Shown: positions 17,362-25,195 of the stretch, one piece after another
Layout: every line of letters starts with the position of its first letter
Position numbering within the stretch: the first letter of the stretch is position 1
Position numbers and translations under genes: made by a program
Assembly: GCF_013761175.1 (NCBI RefSeq)
Contig: NZ_JACDUR010000006.1
Span: 1 to 64,000 of the forward strand
Length of the DNA stretch: 64,000 bases
Direction: 5' to 3'
Origin: Nonomuraea soli
GTDB taxonomy: Bacteria; Actinomycetota; Actinomycetes; Streptosporangiales; Streptosporangiaceae
Notes under the pieces: generated by a model
What the model saw: only the letters and a program-made list of their open reading frames with translations
Databases searched by the model: none
Told to the model about the DNA's origin: nothing

Positions 17362-18386
17362 CCCCCGACGACTTCATGCTCGGCCTGCGCCCCGACGCCG
17401 TGACCGAGGAGAGCCACCGCCGTCGGCGCGCGCGCGACCTGGCGGCCGCGTTCGCCACCGCGGAGCGGCCACGCCCGCCGGTGCCCGCACGCCTGCTCAA
17501 GATCGCGCTCGGGCTCGCCGCCGCGGCCGCGATAGGCGTGCTGTACGCGATGGAGAGCTCGCCCGCCGCGCCCCAAGCGGCGCAGACCGTCAGGCCAGCC
17601 GTGCACGACCGTGCCACCCCCGCTCACCTGACGGACGTTCGCTCCTTCCTGTTGGCCGGTGCGGAAACCGTGGCGCGTACTCCCGGGACCCGCGCCCGCT
17701 ACTGGTTCTCCAGCACTCGGGTGTTCGACCCGGTCGCGGGGGGCGGTGTACTCGCGGTCACCGACGAGGTCTGGAGAGCCCCGGATGGCGGCCGTCTCGT
17801 GACCGGCAAGGACTCCGCCCACATTCCGCCTCGTCCTGGCGCGGTGCTACCCGAGGAGAAGACCGTCGACCACGGGCCGATGATCTTCCAGGCGGCGATC
17901 GGGGGCACGCTCGTGTCCGACGAGAGCGTGGTCGACCTGCCCGGCGACCAGCAGGCGCTCGACCGCTGGCTACGCCAGGCCTACCGCGGAGTGGACAGGG
18001 GCCTGTTCGCCGAGGCGGCGACGGCGGAGCGGGTGCGGTCCTATCCGTCGTTCGTGCTCGGCGCCGCCAGGTATCTCCTCGGCTCTCCGGCGACTCCGGC
18101 GACCCGCGCGGCCGTGCTCAGGCTCCTCGCCGCTCAGCTCGGCCTGACCATGAAGCAGGGCGTCACCGATCCGATGGGGCGCGCCGGCGTGGAGATCGGA
18201 CTGCCGGGTGACGACACCCGGCTCATCATCGACCCGACCGGGGCCCGGCTGCTCTCCTTCGCCTACGACGGCCCCGACGTGCCGGAGAAGCGGACCGGCG
18301 CTTCGGTGCGCATGGCCGAGGTGAGCGGTCGCAAGGTCGCGATCCTGTCCTCCGGCTGGGTGGACCTGCTGGGTGCCCGCCCCTAG
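17358..18386 (+). CDS. membrane-anchored CU044_5270-type protein, putative sigma partner
   Basis: 342 residues. A basic N-terminal cytoplasmic part (residues 1-45, SHRRRRARDLAAAF) precedes one membrane helix (about 47-66, LKIALGLAAAAAIGVLYAM). A large external domain with TPGTRARYWFSSTRVFDP follows, as in the CU044_5270 family commonly encoded after actinobacterial sigma factors. It is coupled to the sigma gene by ATGA. A role as anti-sigma or membrane sensor is inferred from context; no classical zinc anti-sigma motif (HxxxCxxC) is present. Confidence 0.75.
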   Translation: MTPDDFMLGLRPDAVTEESHRRRRARDLAAAFATAERPRPPVPARLLKIALGLAAAAAIGVLYAMESSPAAPQAAQTVRPAVHDRATPAHLTDVRSFLLAGAETVARTPGTRARYWFSSTRVFDPVAGGGVLAVTDEVWRAPDGGRLVTGKDSAHIPPRPGAVLPEEKTVDHGPMIFQAAIGGTLVSDESVVDLPGDQQALDRWLRQAYRGVDRGLFAEAATAERVRSYPSFVLGAARYLLGSPATPATRAAVLRLLAAQLGLTMKQGVTDPMGRAGVEIGLPGDDTRLIIDPTGARLLSFAYDGPDVPEKRTGASVRMAEVSGRKVAILSSGWVDLLGARP

Positions 18387-18442
18387 CCAGGCCGGGGCCG
18401 GAGCGCGCAGTCGGGCGGACCCGTCCAGTGACCGCGCCGGGC

Positions 18443-18784
18443 TCAGACCGGAGCGCCGCCGAAGCCGATCTCGTTGCCGTCGGGGTCGCGGTAGGTCGCC
18501 TTGCGCACGCCGTTGGAGTAGGTCTCGCTCGTGGCGGGCTCAAGGCCGCGCTCGGAGATCTGGGCTGTGCGCGCGTCGAAGTCGTCGAGGAAGATCGTGT
18601 GCATGGCGTGCCCCGCACGCTCGGGCAGGTGCTCGATGTACAGGTAGCGGTGCTCGGCCAGCTCCCACACCGCTTCCGCGTCGTGCGGGAAGAAAGTGGG
18701 CGGGTCGCCGAGCAGCCGCTCGTACCACTTCAGAGCCGCGGCGAAGTCGCTGACCGGGATTCCTGCGAACAAGTCGAGGGCCAT
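18443..18784 (-). CDS. VOC-family (glyoxalase/bleomycin-resistance fold) protein
   Basis: 113 residues, MALDLFAGIPVSDFAAALKW then YERLLG, the standard opening of the VOC fold. The C-terminal TYRDPDGNEIGFG carries the conserved metal-side Glu. One VOC module pair, so it should act as a dimer. Substrate unknown. It runs in the same direction as the upstream thioesterase gene, 20 bases away. Confidence 0.85.
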   Translation of the reverse strand: MALDLFAGIPVSDFAAALKWYERLLGDPPTFFPHDAEAVWELAEHRYLYIEHLPERAGHAMHTIFLDDFDARTAQISERGLEPATSETYSNGVRKATYRDPDGNEIGFGGAPV

Positions 18785-18804
18785 GAAGTGATCCTAGGAG
18801 GCGC

Positions 18805-19239
18805 TCACCCGAGCATGGCGTAGACCGTGCTGGCGCGGGCGGCGGGCTCGGTGGAGCCGTCGGGGGTGAGCGTGACGTCGCAGAAGGCCAGGGTGCGCCC
18901 CAGCTTGGTGATCTCGACGGTGACCAGCAGATCCTTGCCGGTGACCGGACGCTGGAAGGTCGTCGACTGCTGCACGGTCGTCATCGGCACGAAGCCGCCG
19001 CGCGCCGACGACAGGGCGATGACGGTGGCGGTGTCGGCCGCGGCCATCATGGCCTGGCCGCTGAGGCCGCCGCCCTCGCGGGCCAGCCTGTCGGACCAGG
19101 GCAGGCGGAGGACCGCGTGGCGGGGGCCGGTCTCGACGGTGGTCAGGCCGAGATCCAGGATCCAGGGTGCGAAGTTGTCACGGAGGATGGCGTCGCCCTC
19201 TTCAGGAGTCACACGCCCATGATGCACGCTGGCAGGCAT
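18805..19239 (-). CDS. PaaI-type hotdog thioesterase
   Basis: About 144 residues. The hotdog core is seen in SDRLAREGGGLSGQAMMAAAD (the acyl-CoA thioesterase helix) and VQQSTTFQRPVTGKDLLV. Likely reaction: hydrolysis of acyl- or aryl-acyl-CoA. The ATG at 19239 would overlap the divergent P450 start by two bases; in-frame GTGs at 19227 and 19212 are alternatives giving 140 or 135 residues. No strong ribosome binding site decides the question. Confidence 0.8.
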   Translation of the reverse strand: MPASVHHGRVTPEEGDAILRDNFAPWILDLGLTTVETGPRHAVLRLPWSDRLAREGGGLSGQAMMAAADTATVIALSSARGGFVPMTTVQQSTTFQRPVTGKDLLVTVEITKLGRTLAFCDVTLTPDGSTEPAARASTVYAMLG

Positions 19240-20521
19240 GGAGGAAGTCTTCCTGCCGCAGACCTATGCGCGGGGCGTGCCGTACGAGTTGTTCGCCCGA
19301 TTGAGGCGAGAATCTCCCGTGTGCTGGGTGGAGGAGCCGGAGGTGGGGCCCTGGAAGGCGGGGCCCGGCTACTGGGCGGTCTTCCGTCATCAGGACGTCA
19401 AGCACGTGCTGCGCACGCCCGAGGACTTCTCCTCGCACCTGGGCGCGACGCAGATCCGGGATCCGGACACGGCGCAGGATCTCGAGTTCGTCCGGCAGAT
19501 GATGCTCAACCGGGACCCGCCCGAGCATTCCCGGCTGCGCGGGATCGTGGCGGGGGCGTTCACGCCGCGTGCCGTACGCAAGCTGGAGGAGCAGATCAGG
19601 GCCAGGGCGGCGAGCCTGTTCTCGGCGGGGGAGTGCGACTTCGTCGAGGTCGTGGCCGAGCTGCCGGTGTGGACGCTGGCGCACGTGATGGGCGTGCCGC
19701 CGCAGGATCGCGGGCTCCTGCACGACTGGGCGAGCCGGGTGATCGGCTACCAGGACGAGGAGTACGCCGGCCTGGAGACCGCGCGCGGGCTCAGCGACAT
19801 CGGCAGGCGGGCGCTGGCGCTGCGGCCCAGGCTCGAACCCGGCATGAACCCGCGTTCGCGTGCCGCGCTACGCGACATGTACGGCTATGCGCACGAGCTG
19901 GCCGGGCACCCGCTCGACGAGGAGTCCGTCATGGCCGCCATGCTCAGGGGCGGGCTGACGGAGGAGGAGTTCGAGAACATGTTCTTCCTGTTCGCCGTGG
20001 CCGGCAACGAGACGCTGCGCAACGCCATCCCCGGCGGCCTGCTCACCCTGCTCGACCACGGCATCGCCTTGACGCCTGAGCAGGTCCCGGCGGCGGTGGA
20101 GGAGATGCTGAGGTTCTGGCCGCCGGTCATGGACTTCAGGCGCACCGCGACCCGGGAGCTCACTCTGGGCGGTCAGGACATCGCCCGCGGCGACAAGGTC
20201 GTCGTCTACCACGCCTCGGCCAACCGCGACCCCGAGGTCTTCTCCGACCCCGACCGTTTCGACCCCGCGCGCCGGCCCAACGACCACGTCAGCTTCGGCT
20301 TCGGACCGCACTTCTGCCTCGGCGCCCACCTGGCCAGGACGCAGATGCGCGCGGTCTTCACCGAACTGCTGGCCTGGAGCGTCGAACCGGCCGGCGATCC
20401 GGTCAGGCTGACGTCGAACTTCCAGAACGGCCTGAAGCATCTTCCTGTACGGCTGGCAGCGATCGGGAGTAGTGCAGCTCCTCCAGCTGGTCCCAGTGCT
20501 GCACCCCGCCCGTCCAGGTGA
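19238..20521 (+). CDS. cytochrome P450
   Basis: 427 residues. The I-helix has FAVAGNETLRN, the K-helix the E-x-x-R element EEMLR, and the heme loop is FGFGPHFCLGAHLAR with Cys360 as iron ligand. The region YHASANRDPEVFSDPDRFDP and the HFCLGAHLAR loop resemble the CYP124/125/142 group of lipid and steroid hydroxylases, but the substrate cannot be read. It needs a ferredoxin and reductase, not encoded nearby. The last about 20 residues (AAIGSSAAPP...) lie antisense to the end of the GNAT gene, a 119-base convergent overlap, and are probably dispensable. Confidence 0.93.
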   Translation: MEEVFLPQTYARGVPYELFARLRRESPVCWVEEPEVGPWKAGPGYWAVFRHQDVKHVLRTPEDFSSHLGATQIRDPDTAQDLEFVRQMMLNRDPPEHSRLRGIVAGAFTPRAVRKLEEQIRARAASLFSAGECDFVEVVAELPVWTLAHVMGVPPQDRGLLHDWASRVIGYQDEEYAGLETARGLSDIGRRALALRPRLEPGMNPRSRAALRDMYGYAHELAGHPLDEESVMAAMLRGGLTEEEFENMFFLFAVAGNETLRNAIPGGLLTLLDHGIALTPEQVPAAVEEMLRFWPPVMDFRRTATRELTLGGQDIARGDKVVVYHASANRDPEVFSDPDRFDPARRPNDHVSFGFGPHFCLGAHLARTQMRAVFTELLAWSVEPAGDPVRLTSNFQNGLKHLPVRLAAIGSSAAPPAGPSAAPRPSR

Positions 20522-20942
20522 ACCCGGCGGCCTCGTAGAAGCGGCGCGCGCGGGCGTTGTCGGTCAGCACCCACAGCCCGACGCTGCGCGAGCCGCGTGC
20601 ACGCAGGTCGTCGAGGGTGGCGTCCATCAGGGCGCGCCCCATCCCGGTGGAGAACTCACCGGGCAGCAGGTAGATCGCGTAGACCTCGTCGCCCTCGAAC
20701 TCGCGCGCCGGGCCGTAGGCGGAGAACCCGCGGATCTCGCCGCCGACGACGGCGACGAAGGCCGCGGAGTGGCCGTCGGCCAGAGACTCCGCGCGGAACT
20801 CGACCCGTTGCGCGGTGACCTCGAGGGAGTCGAGGTATTCGTCCGAGACGATGCCCTGGTAGGCGCTCTTCCAGGAAGTGATCCGCACTGTCTCGATCGC
20901 CCTGGCATCGGCGGGAACGGCAGGCCTGATCTGGAAGGTCAT
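20403..20942 (-). CDS. GNAT-family N-acetyltransferase
   Basis: 179 residues from ATG 20942 (MTFQIRPAVPADARAIETV). The acetyl-CoA region is LPGEFSTGMGRALMDATL, and the C-terminal element is ALWVLTDNARARRFYEAAGF-like (GLWVLTDNARARRFYEAAGF in the protein). Substrate unknown. Its start lies only 13 bases past the conserved right end of the TnpB element, so the element inserted right at its promoter. Its 3' end overlaps the P450 gene. Confidence 0.85.
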   Translation of the reverse strand: MTFQIRPAVPADARAIETVRITSWKSAYQGIVSDEYLDSLEVTAQRVEFRAESLADGHSAAFVAVVGGEIRGFSAYGPAREFEGDEVYAIYLLPGEFSTGMGRALMDATLDDLRARGSRSVGLWVLTDNARARRFYEAAGFTWTGGVQHWDQLEELHYSRSLPAVQEDASGRSGSSTSA

Positions 20943-20954
20943 GGCACGGTAATG

Positions 20955-21100
20955 TACTCCCCCGTCAACGGCCACGAGCTGGTGCCGGTGGCTTGCTCTC
21001 ACGATCCCGTCTGGCTGAAGGGAGGCCGGTAGCGTGCGGGGAGTTGACTGTCCCCCAGCCGTCGACGCCGCGTTGGGCGATGTTGACGGCCGCGATGTGG
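20955..21100 (-). ncRNA. putative omega-RNA (reRNA) of TnpB
   Basis: TnpB guide RNAs derive from the 3' end of tnpB and the element's right end. On the minus strand the end of tnpB carries GCAAGCCACCGGCACC, then a GTGGC arm complementary to GCCAC (20971-20975 with 20988-20992), and the tail GTTGACGGGGGAGTA (20969-20955). I recall very similar tails in other actinobacterial TnpB elements. The guide would begin with the flanking DNA just below 20955, the start of the GNAT gene. Only the 3' border is supported; the 5' limit is arbitrary. Confidence 0.45.
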
Positions 21101-22194
21101 TCGGCGTGCCCAGCGAGGCCACACCGGAGGCAGGCGAAGCGGCCACGCGTTGGCCGATTGCCACGCGACACGTATCCGCACGATGGGCAGCATTGGCTGG
21201 TGTAGGCGGCGTCCACGAGGACGAACGCGACACCGGCCCGCGCGGCCTTGTATCGAGTGAATGCGGTCTGCTGGGCGAACGCCCAGCCGTGCAGAGTGCG
21301 CCGCTGGAGCCGGTCAGCCCTTACCCTTCCGCGGATGCCCCGGAGATCTTCCAGGGCGATGCCGCGGCCGGTGCGTTCGGCCTCGCGCACCACGTATGCC
21401 GTGATCTGGTGGTTGACGTCCGTCATCATCCGGCGTTCGCGCCCGGACAGACGCCGCAGCGCCCGGCGGGCCGAACGGGTGCCTTTCGCTTGCAGGCGTC
21501 GCCGCTGACGGAATCGGCGTGCTCGCACGGTTCGTACATGCCCGTTGCCCGCGATCGTGCCAGGGAGGGCTTTTCCTGGCAGGACCAGGCCGTCGCTGGT
21601 GACAGCCAGATTGGCCACGCCCTGGTCGACGCCGAGGAATCCGTTGACGGGCTCCGCCTGATTCGGCGTCGGCAGAGTGACGGTGACCTGCAGCAGCCAC
21701 TTCCCGCCGCGACAGATCAGGTCGCTCTCGCCGACCGGCAGCGTTTCGATGGCTCTCTCGTCGGCATCCCTTCCGGCGTAGCTCACGCTCACCCGACCCG
21801 TTGGAGTCCAGATCGAGGCGGTGCGGGCATCGCGGTTGAAGGTCAGCATGCGCGCGTCGTAGGGCACCGCTCCGCTCGGCCGGAAGCCATGGGCGCGCTG
21901 ACGGCTCTTGCGCCGATGGGCGTAGACGCTGTGGACACGGGCGATGGCGAGGTTGGCGGCCTGCGCGCCCAATCGGGGCAGTTCGGCGCGCACACGATGG
22001 TAGGCCAGCCGATGCAGGGCGACCCGGCCGAAACACCGATGTCGCCACGCGAGGCGCGACACGAGGGCGGCCGCCCTGTTCGCCACCTCCACCGCTGCGG
22101 CCAAGGCCACCGCCTGCGCGGGCGTCGGCGACAGACGCACCTGCACCACCGACGTCAGCCCAGTCTGCTTCTCAGAGGATCGCCGAAACGTCAC
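20965..22194 (-). CDS. tnpB: TnpB RNA-guided nuclease
   Basis: 409 residues from GTG 22194. The RuvC catalytic triad is complete: Asp190 (GFLGVDQGVANLAV), Glu282 (IALEDLRGI) and Asp365 (AGHADHIAAVNIA). The zinc ribbon has Cys336/Cys339 (CCPSCG) and Cys355/Cys358 (CLRCG). TnpB cuts DNA next to a short target-adjacent motif under guidance of the omega-RNA made from its own 3' end, favouring retention of the element. The intact active site suggests a working nuclease. The RBS GGGAGG is close to the start. Confidence 0.93.
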   Translation of the reverse strand: MTFRRSSEKQTGLTSVVQVRLSPTPAQAVALAAAVEVANRAAALVSRLAWRHRCFGRVALHRLAYHRVRAELPRLGAQAANLAIARVHSVYAHRRKSRQRAHGFRPSGAVPYDARMLTFNRDARTASIWTPTGRVSVSYAGRDADERAIETLPVGESDLICRGGKWLLQVTVTLPTPNQAEPVNGFLGVDQGVANLAVTSDGLVLPGKALPGTIAGNGHVRTVRARRFRQRRRLQAKGTRSARRALRRLSGRERRMMTDVNHQITAYVVREAERTGRGIALEDLRGIRGRVRADRLQRRTLHGWAFAQQTAFTRYKAARAGVAFVLVDAAYTSQCCPSCGYVSRGNRPTRGRFACLRCGLAGHADHIAAVNIAQRGVDGWGTVNSPHATGLPSARRDRESKPPAPARGR

Positions 22195-22285
22195 GAGCCT
22201 CCCTCGCTAATCGATCGCCAGTTCGGATCCTAGCGGAAATCTTACTTACCGTCATCGTGTGATTGCCATATCGAAGGAGCACGTC

Positions 22286-23476
22286 ATGCCGCCGCAATCG
22301 CTTGGTACCTTCAGCCCCAGGAGGCTGATCAGGCATGCCATGCCGTATTGGACCCGTGGACCCGCAGGTCGGGAGACGCCGCGCGAGTTGTTCACGTTTC
22401 TGTACATGGGATGGCTCGTCGCCTTCGGCCTGAAGGTGCTGGGTTCGGCGTGGGACGTCTCCTGGCACTTCAAGTGGCTGCGTGACGACCTGGCGCCGCC
22501 GCACCTGCTCAACAGCGTGGGCACGGCCATCGTCGTGGCGTTGACGATCATCCACGGCTACACCGGCTACGGCGTCGACAAGACGGCGTTGCGGCTCATC
22601 CAGTGGGGGACCGGGATCTTCCTGGTCGCGGTGCCGCTCGATCTGATCAACCACCGGATCAACGGGCTCGACATCACCTCGTGGAGCCCTTCGCACATCC
22701 TGCTCTACGTCGGGACGTTCTTCATGATCGCGGGCGTGATCCGCGGCTGGTTCGTCGGCGGGGGCGGCAAGCTGGTGCTCGGGGTGTTCTTCGTGTTCTT
22801 CCTGGAGAACGTGCACTTCCCCGAACAACATCAGGAGTACGGCATCCTGTCGCTCAAGGCGTGGGACAACGGCGTCAGCTACGCCGAGCCGATCCTGCAG
22901 CAGTTCGCCGCCGACCAGATGGGCAGCGCGATCAACCGGCAGATGATGGTCAACTTCACGCTGCCCGTGCCCGACTGGCTCTACCCGGCCTACGCGGTCG
23001 TCGCGGGCATGGCGGTGCTGGCCGTGGCACGCATGATGATCGGGCGCTTCGGCGCCGCGACCCTCGTCGCCGGCGCCTACGTGGGCTTCCGCACGCTGAT
23101 CTGGCCGCTGCTCACCTACACCGACTTCCCGCCGTCGGCGGTGCCGTTCTTCCTGGTCGTCGGTGCGCTCTGTGTCGACGTCGCGTTCCTGCTCGGCCAC
23201 CCGGTGGTGCGGGCCGTGGTGGGCTCGGTGCTGGTGACGGCGGGTGTCTACGCGGCGCTGTCCGCGCAGAGCGCGGTGCTCGGCCAGGTGTACGGCACGC
23301 TGAACGGCCTCGACGACCTGCTCGGAGCGCCACCGCTGATGACCGCCTCCGCCGTGTACGCCGGAGGCGGGCTGATGGTGCTCTGGCTGTTGTGCGAGTG
23401 GCTCGTCACCCGCTTCGACCTGCGCTCGCAGGATCAGCCGATCGAGGCGCGCGTGATCGCCACCGCCACCCCGTAG
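22286..23476 (+). CDS. polytopic membrane protein, unknown family, beside CopC/CopD
   Basis: 396 residues from ATG 22286, chosen because AAGGAG lies six bases upstream. About nine to ten membrane helices. A conspicuous early motif, SAWDVSWHFKW then RDDLAPPHLLN, puts His61 and His73 near the first two helices, with a further HFPEQHQEYG later; these could bind metal. I have a weak memory of similar W-D-x-x-W-H membrane proteins encoded near copper genes, but no function is known to me. It converges with copD, overlapping it by 43 bases. Confidence 0.75.
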   Translation: MPPQSLGTFSPRRLIRHAMPYWTRGPAGRETPRELFTFLYMGWLVAFGLKVLGSAWDVSWHFKWLRDDLAPPHLLNSVGTAIVVALTIIHGYTGYGVDKTALRLIQWGTGIFLVAVPLDLINHRINGLDITSWSPSHILLYVGTFFMIAGVIRGWFVGGGGKLVLGVFFVFFLENVHFPEQHQEYGILSLKAWDNGVSYAEPILQQFAADQMGSAINRQMMVNFTLPVPDWLYPAYAVVAGMAVLAVARMMIGRFGAATLVAGAYVGFRTLIWPLLTYTDFPPSAVPFFLVVGALCVDVAFLLGHPVVRAVVGSVLVTAGVYAALSAQSAVLGQVYGTLNGLDDLLGAPPLMTASAVYAGGGLMVLWLLCEWLVTRFDLRSQDQPIEARVIATATP

Positions 23477-24450
23477 GCCAGCCCCATGATGGAGACCTCC
23501 GCCGCCGCCCACACGGCTACGGAGGTCTTCTGCTGTCTCATCAGCCTGAACCTGATGTAGGCGGCCACCGGCACGAGCGCCGCGGTCAGCACCACCTTGG
23601 TGACGACCAGCAGGCCGTACTCCGTCGTCAGCAGCGCGCCGGGCAGCTCGCCGCCGGGCGTCAGCGCCATCGTGCCCAGGCCGCTGACCAGGCCGGAGGC
23701 CGACACCAGCAGGAGGCAGACGGTGGCCAGGCGGGAGAACCTCGGCAGCACCTCGGGCAGGAGCGGCCGGGCGTACGTCATGACCGCGATCAGGCCGCCG
23801 GTCCAGACGGCCGCGCCCATGACGTGCAGTTCCATCGAGATCATCAGCGGGTCGTGCCAGACCGAGTCGACCGCGTGGCCGGTCACCGGGATCGGCAGCA
23901 GGCCGAACAGGGCCACGACGATGCGGAGCTCGGCGGGCACCTTCTCGCCGAAGCGCACCGCCATCAGGCCGATGCCGGCCGCGACCAGGGCGCAGGCGGC
24001 GCTGAACAGCATGCCCTGGCCGGCGCCGACACTGTCGACGTAGTCGGCGATCATGCCGAGGGTGGGGATCGCGCCGGGGCTGAGCTCGGCGGTCTGGAAC
24101 ACGATCGTCAGCAGGGCGGTGATCGCCCACGCCCAGGCGGCCGTCACGGCGAGGGGCCGGACCCTGCGCATGATCGGCTCGGTGGTGTCGGGGGTGTCGA
24201 AGCCGAGCAGCTTGGGGAGCACGCTCAGGCCGACGACGGCCACGGCGGCCAGGTCGAGGAGCACCCGGACGATCGGCAGGCCGTACTCGACCGCGGGTCC
24301 CGGCAGGGGGATGCCGGGGACCGCCTCTTCGGCGGTGAGCGTGCTGGCGATCACCACGGCGAGGAGGGCGCCGACGGTGAAGAGGCCGGGGAGCAGGAGC
24401 CGGGTGGTGGGGGTGGCGCGCGGGGGAGCGGCGGCGGTGAGGGTCGTCAT
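23434..24450 (-). CDS. copD: CopD-family copper-resistance membrane protein
   Basis: 338 residues from ATG 24450, which overlaps the copC stop (ATGA). About eight membrane helices. The C-terminal CopD domain is seen around HDPLMISMELHVMGAAVWTG and the TTEYGLLVVTKVVL segment. With CopC it is believed to handle copper at the membrane, taking ions from the external CopC domain. Histidines in HAVDSVWHDPL and ELHVMG are plausible ligands. Confidence 0.85.
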   Translation of the reverse strand: MTTLTAAAPPRATPTTRLLLPGLFTVGALLAVVIASTLTAEEAVPGIPLPGPAVEYGLPIVRVLLDLAAVAVVGLSVLPKLLGFDTPDTTEPIMRRVRPLAVTAAWAWAITALLTIVFQTAELSPGAIPTLGMIADYVDSVGAGQGMLFSAACALVAAGIGLMAVRFGEKVPAELRIVVALFGLLPIPVTGHAVDSVWHDPLMISMELHVMGAAVWTGGLIAVMTYARPLLPEVLPRFSRLATVCLLLVSASGLVSGLGTMALTPGGELPGALLTTEYGLLVVTKVVLTAALVPVAAYIRFRLMRQQKTSVAVWAAAEVSIMGLAYGVAVAITRASIG

Positions 24451-25145
24451 GCCCGGTCCTCGCCGCGGGTCGAGCGGCGCAGGGCGACGACGGTGCCGGC
24501 CGCCAGCACCAGCAGCGCGCCGCCGATCCACAGCACCGCCATGCCCGCCCCGCCGTTGGCGGCGGCCTCGGCCGCCTGCATGCTGAGGTCGGGGGCGGTG
24601 GAGGCGGGGCCGGTGGGGGAGACGGCCCCCTGGCCCGCCTGGTCGCCGCCGGCGGCCGACGGGACCGGCGTGCCGGTCGGGGCGGCGGTGGGGGTGCCGG
24701 TGGGGGTGCCGGTCGGGGTGGCGGTCGGTGTGGCGGCCGGTGTGGCGCCGGGCGTGGCGGGCGCCTCGGCGCCCGGTCCAGGCCTGGTGAGCGTGAAGGT
24801 CACCTTCCCCGACACCGGATGCCCGTCGGACGACAGGATCCGATATCCCACCACGTACTCACCCGCGGCCCCCAGCGGCCGCACCTTGACGCTGACCCGC
24901 TCCTTCCGCACCACCGCGCTCCCGTCGGCCCACGAGGTCCCGCCGGGACCGGTGACGTTGACGTGCGCGTAGCCGGTGCGGACCGCCGTGTTGAAGACGA
25001 GCGTGACCTCCGACGGCGCGGCGTCGAGCCGCGCCCCGTCGGCAGGGTCGCTGCCGACGAGCACGTCGTGCGCCCAGGCCGCCCCGGGCATGAGCGCCCA
25101 GGCTGCCGCGCAGGCGACCAGCAGGACTGTGAGCAACCGCCGCAC
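24447..25145 (-). CDS. copC: CopC-domain copper-binding membrane-anchored protein
   Basis: 232 residues. A signal peptide (MRRLLTVLLVACAAAWALM) ends at AWA, so His26 becomes the mature N-terminus, the classic CopC Cu(II) ligand. The CopC beta-sandwich follows (HDVLVGSDPADGA, VTLVFNTAVR) with the second ligand region SSDGHPVSG (His109). A Thr/Pro-rich linker (129-163) and a C-terminal membrane helix (about 202-221) tether it outside the cell. First gene of copC-copD, coupled by a 4-base overlap. Confidence 0.9.
   Translation of the reverse strand: MRRLLTVLLVACAAAWALMPGAAWAHDVLVGSDPADGARLDAAPSEVTLVFNTAVRTGYAHVNVTGPGGTSWADGSAVVRKERVSVKVRPLGAAGEYVVGYRILSSDGHPVSGKVTFTLTRPGPGAEAPATPGATPAATPTATPTGTPTGTPTAAPTGTPVPSAAGGDQAGQGAVSPTGPASTAPDLSMQAAEAAANGGAGMAVLWIGGALLVLAAGTVVALRRSTRGEDRA
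24657..24761 (-). repeat. Thr/Pro-rich low-complexity linker repeat in copC
   Basis: The DNA encodes repeated (A/G)TPT units (ATPTGTPTGTPTAAPTGTP) at CopC residues 129-163, as a run of degenerate 6- to 12-base repeats. It works as a flexible, perhaps glycosylated spacer through the cell wall. Such repeats are prone to length change by slippage. Confidence 0.7.
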
Positions 25146-25195
25146 AGCTCTTGACCTTCCTTAGACCTTCATGGAACCCGTATATGGTCGCATCC

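Larger units (their letters stand above)
20955..22230 (-). mobile_element. stand-alone TnpB element (IS605/IS607 type, no TnpA)
   Basis: The element holds only tnpB; no Y1 or serine transposase lies on either side, where a GNAT gene and a membrane protein gene begin. The right boundary near 20955 is inferred from the conserved tail after tnpB. The left boundary is not visible: the approximate end given lies in the 90 bases between tnpB and the membrane protein gene. It may be immobile or mobilised in trans. Confidence 0.5.

Noticed and set aside
24657..24761. Tandem repeat in copC as a CRISPR or minisatellite
   Set aside because: It is in frame and codes for a Thr/Pro linker; repeat units are irregular and lack spacers.
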